Of a stretch of 64,000 nucleotides of DNA, positions 59,040 to 64,000 are shown one piece after another. The stretch is from assembly GCA_934648845.1 (NCBI GenBank), contig CAKUFS010000006.1:1-64000 (forward strand). The letters run 5' to 3'. The first letter of the stretch is position 1, and the number at the start of each line of letters is the position of its first letter. Origin of the DNA: an uncultured Eggerthellaceae bacterium. GTDB lineage: Bacteria > Actinomycetota > Coriobacteriia > Coriobacteriales > Eggerthellaceae. The notes beneath the pieces were generated by a model. It made no database searches. It saw nothing but the letters and a program-made list of their open reading frames with translations, and was not told where the DNA came from. The translations under genes were made by a program, and so were the position numbers.

Positions 59040-59975
59040 ATGGGATTGATCAGCAGCCTTTTTACCCTGCTCCCCACGCTTGTCATCATCGTTCTCATTC
59101 TGCTCATCATGGGCGGCGCGTTTTTCGTTGTGCAGCAGCAAAACGCCTACATCATTGAACGCCTGGGCAAGTACAACCGTATTGTGGGGCCGGGCTTCCA
59201 CTTCAAGATTCCCGTCCTTGAGCGCGTAGCCGCAAAAGTAGGCATGCGCACGAACCAGATTGACTTTCGCATTGACGCGAAGACGAAGGACAACGTAACG
59301 GTAACCATGGACATTGCTGCGCAGTATCACGTAAGCTACGATCAAGATGGCGCAGGTCAACGCGGCAATGGCGTATATCGCAGCTACTATATGCTCAGCG
59401 AACCCATCAATCAGATGCGCGCGTACCTGATTGACGCGCTTCGTTCTGCTGTGCCCGGTTACACGCTTGACGAAGTGTTCGACAAGAAGGATTCCATTGC
59501 AAGCGATGTGAACGCTACCGTTTCCGCCATGATGCGCGAATACGGATACGACCTGGTCAGCACGTTGATTACCAGCATTGGCCTGCCGCCCGACGTTGAG
59601 CAGTCCATGAACAAGATCAACAGCGCGCAGCGTGAGCGCATTGCCGCACAGAGCCTTGCCGAAGCCGAGCGCATCAAGATTGTCACCGAAGCAAAAGCAA
59701 GCGCCGAAGCCATGGAGGAAGCCGGCCGCGGCATTGCCGCACAGCGCAAGGCAATTGCCGATGGCATTGCGGAATCGCTTGAAGTCATCAAGCAATCCGG
59801 CGTTTCCACGAACGAAGCGAACGAGTTGTTCTTGTTCACCCAGTGGACCGACATGATGAGCGAATTTGCGAAGAAGGGCAACGCAAGCACCGTGGTACTT
59901 CCGAGCGATTTCCGCGAAACCGCTAACATGTTTGACCAGCTCACCGTTGCGGGCATTGCGAAGGATAACAAATAG
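59040..59975 (+). CDS. SPFH-domain (stomatin/flotillin-like) membrane protein
   Basis: A 311-residue protein anchored by one N-terminal helix (about 8-32), followed by the SPFH domain (QNAYIIERLGKYNRIVGPGF, then KDNVTVTMDIAAQYHV) and a coiled-coil C-terminal part rich in Ala and Glu (AQRERIAAQSLAEAERIKIV). Such proteins form rings that organise membrane regions and often control FtsH-type proteases. An NfeD partner is not adjacent. The ATG follows AGGAGACGCT. Confidence 0.92.
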   Translation: MGLISSLFTLLPTLVIIVLILLIMGGAFFVVQQQNAYIIERLGKYNRIVGPGFHFKIPVLERVAAKVGMRTNQIDFRIDAKTKDNVTVTMDIAAQYHVSYDQDGAGQRGNGVYRSYYMLSEPINQMRAYLIDALRSAVPGYTLDEVFDKKDSIASDVNATVSAMMREYGYDLVSTLITSIGLPPDVEQSMNKINSAQRERIAAQSLAEAERIKIVTEAKASAEAMEEAGRGIAAQRKAIADGIAESLEVIKQSGVSTNEANELFLFTQWTDMMSEFAKKGNASTVVLPSDFRETANMFDQLTVAGIAKDNK

Positions 59976-60162
59976 ACGCGGAGCTGAACCTGTACGCGGA
60001 TGCGCGCCGCAAGCGCGCTGCCGCACGTTCAGCCGTATGAAAATGTATTTTGAAACACAACAAACGGACGGCTTCCCTCTTGCGGCGTACTTGCTGCTAG
60101 AATGGGAGGTCGTTCGTTTTATATAATGCTCGTCCCGAACGCATCCGTAAAAAGAGGAGATC

Positions 60163-61821
60163 TTGAACCCGCACCCTTCCGAACAGCAAAACAAAACGTT
60201 TGTCGCATCGCTTATAGCGCTTGCGCTGTTCAACTTTGTATTTTTGGGAGGCGAATTCTTCTTTGATCGGGAAATTGGCGGATTTGTATCCCCCGAACGT
60301 GTCGTGGATGCACAAGGGCTTATTTTAGGCGCAAGCGTTTTAGGCTTTTTAGCATTCGCTCCCCTTTGGATGCTGGCGCAAAAGCTCAACCGCACTAATC
60401 CTGGACAATGCACCCAGAAAAGCGCCGCCGGGACCCACAATAACAAGCAAAATAAAAGAGGATACGCATTCCTCCTGATAGGAAGCTCAATAACTGCCGC
60501 GATTGCCATTGCAAGCTGCATTACCGTGTATGCCTCGAACGATTCCATGCTTATCCAAATATCTGGATGTCTGGGCATTTTCGCGCTGGGCATTTTCGGA
60601 AGCTGGGCGCACTGGAATGTTGCTCGGTCGTATTCCAAGGCGCACAAACGGGCAACCGCAATCGGTTTCGCGTACGCCGCTGGCATTCTTCTGCAGTTCG
60701 CAAGCAACCACCTACTGCACGGCAGCCTGGAAAACCTTGTTGCATTATGTCTAGGAACATGTGCTCTATCAGGCATTTTGATTGCTTTGACCGTTCGCGG
60801 TACCGCAACGGCAACCGCCCCACCTGCACCATTGCAAGCCGCCTCGCAACCGACCGCCGCTGCGCACCCGACCGCAACCCCACAAACAGCGGCACCACAA
60901 TCCGCATCGCAACCAGCGCAGCCTCTTTCGCGCGCTCTATGGCTTGTTGCCCTGGTTGCGCTGCTGGCCTGCCTGTTCTCAACGCTCGATGGCGTAATCA
61001 CCGTCGCCGATGCCCAAGGCAGTGTTTCGGTTGAGGACTGGCCACGCCTTTTCCTTGCGGCGAGCGGCCTTCTTGCCGGATTCCTCTTTGACATTCGCGA
61101 ACGCCGTTACAGGGGACTTTTGATGCTGTGCATCACGCTATTGTCTGCCATCTCCGTTTTGGCTGTTGAAGCGGGAGCGAATGCACTTATTGGCCTTTTG
61201 GTATTTTACGCAAGCTCGGGATTCTTCGTTGTGTTCTTCACCACAACGTTTATCGAGCTTTCCCTTAGCATGCGCGTTTCGCCGCTGTGGGCGGGCATGG
61301 GTCGCGCCACGAACAACCTGTGCTCGTTTGCGTTAGCGGGATCGTTCGTATCGTTCGCGAAAACAAACGACGTAGCAACCATCATGATTGCGGTCCTGGT
61401 TCTATTTGTCCTGATCATTGTTGCATTTACGGGCGCAGGACTCTTTCGCTTCTCATCGTCCGAAAAAAACGAGGATGCAATTGCCGCAACGCCTGAAGCC
61501 ACAGCATACGAAACATCTGCTACAGCCGCAGCGGCAAACACAACAGCAATCGCAAGAGAAACAGAAGGCAAAAGCGAATCGCCATCGCCCGAGAAACGGC
61601 AGGAGCGCCTGCGCGCGTTCGCGCAGGAATACCAGCTCACTCCGCGCGAACTTGATGTGCTGGCAGCGGTGACCGCCAACGAGCAACCTTTGAAGCAAGT
61701 AGCCGATGATCTGGGGATTTCGCTTCGTATGGTACAGCGACATCTTACGAGCATCTATGAAAAGACCAGCACGCAAACACGTGCTGGTCTGGCGCGTAAG
61801 TGTTGGGAGAAGCGTTACTGA
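60163..61821 (+). CDS. membrane-bound LuxR-family regulator
   Basis: A 552-residue one-component regulator. The N-terminal 440 residues hold about 12 membrane helices with an Ala/Pro/Thr-rich loop near 222-258. The C-terminal part is a LuxR/GerE helix-turn-helix (LTPRELDVLAAVTANEQPLK, then VADDLGISLRMVQRHLTSIY). This design is abundant in Eggerthellaceae, where members control nearby metabolic genes; no target is evident here. A TTG start at 60163 lies behind AGAGGAG. Its last codons contain a hairpin and overlap the convergent pyrophosphatase gene by seven bases. Confidence 0.9.
   Translation: MNPHPSEQQNKTFVASLIALALFNFVFLGGEFFFDREIGGFVSPERVVDAQGLILGASVLGFLAFAPLWMLAQKLNRTNPGQCTQKSAAGTHNNKQNKRGYAFLLIGSSITAAIAIASCITVYASNDSMLIQISGCLGIFALGIFGSWAHWNVARSYSKAHKRATAIGFAYAAGILLQFASNHLLHGSLENLVALCLGTCALSGILIALTVRGTATATAPPAPLQAASQPTAAAHPTATPQTAAPQSASQPAQPLSRALWLVALVALLACLFSTLDGVITVADAQGSVSVEDWPRLFLAASGLLAGFLFDIRERRYRGLLMLCITLLSAISVLAVEAGANALIGLLVFYASSGFFVVFFTTTFIELSLSMRVSPLWAGMGRATNNLCSFALAGSFVSFAKTNDVATIMIAVLVLFVLIIVAFTGAGLFRFSSSEKNEDAIAATPEATAYETSATAAAANTTAIARETEGKSESPSPEKRQERLRAFAQEYQLTPRELDVLAAVTANEQPLKQVADDLGISLRMVQRHLTSIYEKTSTQTRAGLARKCWEKRY
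61763..61790 (-). terminator. terminator of the pyrophosphatase gene inside a coding region
   Basis: A perfect 11-bp stem (61763-61773 with 61780-61790, six-base loop) is followed on the minus strand by TTTTC. It lies 25 bp after the pyrophosphatase stop but within the helix-turn-helix codons of the LuxR-type gene on the opposite strand. Confidence 0.7.
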
Positions 61822-63491
61822 TACTGCGCGATAACCTCGCTCAAACGGGGCAAAATCTGCTGCTTGCGCGATAAAAGCTCAGGCTGGAACGGATGCTCTT
61901 CAGTCTGTTCGGCCTGCTCATCCGCACAAACGGACGGATCAGGGAACGCCTCGGACGCCCAAGGAGCGCGATTTCCCGCTGCATACACAACGGAACCGTT
62001 ATCCAAAATGCTCGTAAACACGGCAACTGCCAGGTCAAACTGCTTTTTGCCCGCATACACTTCCAAATCTTGCTGGATAGCGTTCGGCTCGAACGGCAGC
62101 TGTTTCGCCGACGGCACAACAATCTGAGAAATCGACGTCTTGCAGCCGTGAATGTCATACACCTTAACATCCTGGTTGATCATTTCGCTCACCGTTTTTC
62201 CTTCGGTGTTCGCGGTCACGGTAAACATATCGCGCGCGAAATCATCCAGGTCAACGTCTGCCAGTGCAGCCAAAATGTCGGCAGTTTTGCGATCTTTCTC
62301 GGTGGTTGTGGGCGACAAGAAGTCCATGGTGTCGGACAAGAGCGCACCCAGCAAAAGACCGGCAAGGTTCTGCGGAATAGGAATCTGGTTCTCGCGGAAA
62401 ATCGTCGCGATAATGGTGGATGTGCTACCAACAATCTCGTTTCTGAACGATACCGGACGCAACGATGAGAAGTCGTTGATGCGATGATGATCGATAACTT
62501 CCAACACGCGCGCCTTCTCAATTGCGCGAACCGATTGCGAGAACTCGTTGTGATCAACCATAATAATCTGCTTGTTTTCGCAGTTCATGATGTGATAACG
62601 AGAAGCATAGCCAATCAAGCGCTGATCGACATCCACCACGGGATACACGTGATAGCGGCTCTTCAGCATTTTCGCGGCAACGTCTTCGGCAAGCTCGTTT
62701 CCCTTAAACACCACCAGCTTATCCAGCGGCGTCATAATCTGATCCACCGAAGGAGCGCAGTACAGGTAGCGCGACGTGTTCATGCCGCCGTGGCCAGAAA
62801 CGATAATGGGGCAACGATGCTCGGAAGCAAGCGCCACCACATCATCTTCAATGCCGCCCGTCCACACAACAATAAGCAAGCCCGCACCGTTTTTGATGAC
62901 TTGGCGCTGCGCATTTGCGTCGTTACCAATGATAACAATGCGGTCACGAATGTCGTAACGATCAAGGTTCGCATCGGACGTTTGCGCAATGAACGACACA
63001 CGACCATTCAGGTGCTTCTCATCGTTATCGCAGATGACAGTGCCGTTTATAGCTTTTGCAATGTTCTTGACAGACGTATTCGCCAAAAGCCCTCGGTCAA
63101 GATCGGTGTCACCCAAGCCGACCGAGCCCATATCGTTTTTCGTGACAAGACCCAGCAAGCGGCCTTCTTCATCCACCACGCCGCAATACGTGCGATCTTC
63201 TTTTTGCATGTGCTCCATTGCTTCAAGAATGGTCGCACCCTGCCCGATGCTCATAACGGGATCAAGCTTTATCTCGTCCATGCGCACGCGCGCATCCGTC
63301 AAAAGCAGCGGCTCCGAAAAGCCAAAACGATCCAGCAGGTACTTCGATTCGGCGTTTAGCGCGCCCAAACGGCAAGCCACCGCGCGCTGCCCCATGGTTT
63401 TCTTGAAGAAGGCGTAGGCAATCGCCGCCGCCACTGAGTCGGTATCGGGATGCCTGTGCCCCGTCACATAAATGATGTCTCTCTCACTCAT
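61815..63491 (-). CDS. manganese-dependent inorganic pyrophosphatase with CBS and DRTGG domains
   Basis: Family II pyrophosphatase, hydrolysing pyrophosphate to phosphate. It has 558 residues, far above the 310 of simple forms, because a regulatory insert (about 65-300) holds two CBS segments (MSIGQGATILEAMEHMQKED, VDQIMTPLDKLVVFKG) around a DRTGG-like domain. Adenine nucleotides regulate such enzymes in other Gram-positive bacteria. Metal motifs GHRHPDTDS near 10 and DHHR near 345 are present. The ATG at 63491 gives the normal start. It has a Gln/Glu-rich C-terminal tail. Confidence 0.93.
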   Translation of the reverse strand: MSERDIIYVTGHRHPDTDSVAAAIAYAFFKKTMGQRAVACRLGALNAESKYLLDRFGFSEPLLLTDARVRMDEIKLDPVMSIGQGATILEAMEHMQKEDRTYCGVVDEEGRLLGLVTKNDMGSVGLGDTDLDRGLLANTSVKNIAKAINGTVICDNDEKHLNGRVSFIAQTSDANLDRYDIRDRIVIIGNDANAQRQVIKNGAGLLIVVWTGGIEDDVVALASEHRCPIIVSGHGGMNTSRYLYCAPSVDQIMTPLDKLVVFKGNELAEDVAAKMLKSRYHVYPVVDVDQRLIGYASRYHIMNCENKQIIMVDHNEFSQSVRAIEKARVLEVIDHHRINDFSSLRPVSFRNEIVGSTSTIIATIFRENQIPIPQNLAGLLLGALLSDTMDFLSPTTTEKDRKTADILAALADVDLDDFARDMFTVTANTEGKTVSEMINQDVKVYDIHGCKTSISQIVVPSAKQLPFEPNAIQQDLEVYAGKKQFDLAVAVFTSILDNGSVVYAAGNRAPWASEAFPDPSVCADEQAEQTEEHPFQPELLSRKQQILPRLSEVIAQYQ

Positions 63492-63682
63492 AGATATCCT
63501 TTTGTTCGTTGGTCGCAGCTGCGTAGCCCATCGGCGCCAGCCACTCAGCCACACAGCCCGCCCGCGCCAGCCGCATCGCAACCGCGCGATTCGCCCCTGC
63601 TCGCAGCCTCGGCGCCGCCAGCCGCGCCGTCAGCCGCCGCCAATCGAAGCATCAGCAGCAATCGCGCCGCAACATTCGTCCG

Positions 63683-63727
63683 AAAAAGCGAAAGCCGCCC
63701 GTGGCAACATGCCCCAGGTGGCTTTCG
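63683..63727 (-). terminator. intrinsic terminator after the biotin-carrier gene
   Basis: The stem CGAAAGCC/GGCTTTCG with inner pairing is followed on the minus strand by CTTTTTC, 35 bp after the stop. The rest of the gap up to the pyrophosphatase gene is G/C-rich with no visible gene. Confidence 0.75.
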
Positions 63728-63761
63728 TCGGCAGACGCCCCATTCGGGCACCTGGCACTAC

Positions 63762-64000
63762 TTACTTTAACGTAGCAATCAGCTGACCAGCCTTAACCTG
63801 GTCGCCAGCCTTGACAAAAATCTCTTCAATCTCGCCTGCAGCCTTGGCAATAATGTTCGTCTCCATCTTCATTGCCTCAATAACGGCGATCGGCTGGCCT
63901 TCCTCAACAACTTCGCCTACGCGCACCAGCACCTTCACGATGTTGCCCGGAATGTTCGCGCCCACTTCCATGTCGTTATTCTCATCGGCAATGCGCTGCG
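63762..64000 (-). CDS. biotin carboxyl carrier domain, C-terminal end (partial)
   Basis: Only the last 79 or so residues are in the window; the frame runs out of it. The biotinyl lysine is in IEAMKMET, flanked by a lipoyl/biotinyl fold (GEVVEEGQPIAVIEAMKMET, VKAGDQVKAGQLIATLK). The preceding ADENNDMEVGANIPG matches the junction seen in pyruvate carboxylase or decarboxylase alpha subunits. It is likely part of a pyruvate- or oxaloacetate-handling carboxylase. Confidence 0.85.
   Translation of the reverse strand, partial: QRIADENNDMEVGANIPGNIVKVLVRVGEVVEEGQPIAVIEAMKMETNIIAKAAGEIEEIFVKAGDQVKAGQLIATLK

Noticed and set aside
58965..61094. 709-residue minus-strand frame across the SPFH and LuxR genes
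   Set aside because: It spans two clear genes on the other strand and an intergenic gap; no domain or binding site.
1..64000. tRNA, rRNA or CRISPR array anywhere in the window
   Set aside because: Scanning the intergenic gaps for tRNA-like arms, rRNA signatures and regularly spaced repeats found none.

Overview
This 64 kb window comes from the chromosome of an anaerobic Gram-positive actinobacterium, most likely class Coriobacteriia, family Eggerthellaceae. The reasons are a one-subunit pyruvate:ferredoxin oxidoreductase, an Rv3722c-type aspartate aminotransferase, an actinobacterial-style atp operon, and a LuxR-type regulator fused to a multi-helix membrane domain, a class strongly expanded in that family. 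The family assignment is inference from gene content. I saw no rRNA, tRNA, IS element or CRISPR array.

Layout. 0.4-7.4 kb: complete F1Fo ATP synthase operon (atpI-like, atpB, E, F, H, A, G, D, C) on the minus strand. 7.9-13 kb: aspartate aminotransferase (+) facing pyruvate:ferredoxin oxidoreductase (-) across a shared terminator. 13.2-38.1 kb, all minus: the ribosomal str, S10 and spc operons. These are not continuous. rpsL-rpsG-fusA-rpsJ-rplC-rplD-rplW stops at an intrinsic terminator. About 10 kb of other genes follow: a trigger-factor-like protein, a LeuA-like protein without its catalytic residues, a TIM-barrel/acyl-CoA ligase fusion, a lipid kinase, an MBOAT acyltransferase and an AlgX-like protein. 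rplB through secY-adk then restarts from its own near-consensus promoter. A perfect 32-bp inverted repeat brackets most of this inserted block.

38.7-44.6 kb: rpmE, then a tightly coupled five-gene plus-strand operon under a MerR-type promoter with a 19-bp spacer. It encodes a MerR regulator, two zinc-ribbon proteins (one membrane-anchored), an endonuclease/exonuclease/phosphatase-family enzyme and a 780-residue helical-repeat protein. I recognise no described system with this composition, and it is the best candidate for an undescribed one. 44.8-64 kb is mixed housekeeping and accessory: an SDR, a CtpE-like P-type ATPase, a YerC-like regulator, citramalate synthase, a DUF3786-like protein split by a low-complexity linker, a LMW tyrosine phosphatase, two TetR regulators (one with an 11-base G tract), serine acetyltransferase, xanthine phosphoribosyltransferase, RF3, VanZ-like and SPFH proteins, the membrane LuxR regulator, a CBS-containing Mn pyrophosphatase and the end of a biotin-dependent carboxylase.

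Two intergenic inverted-repeat elements of about 230-240 bp (45.7 and 56.2 kb) share the same two-block arm design and may be members of one small non-coding repeat family.
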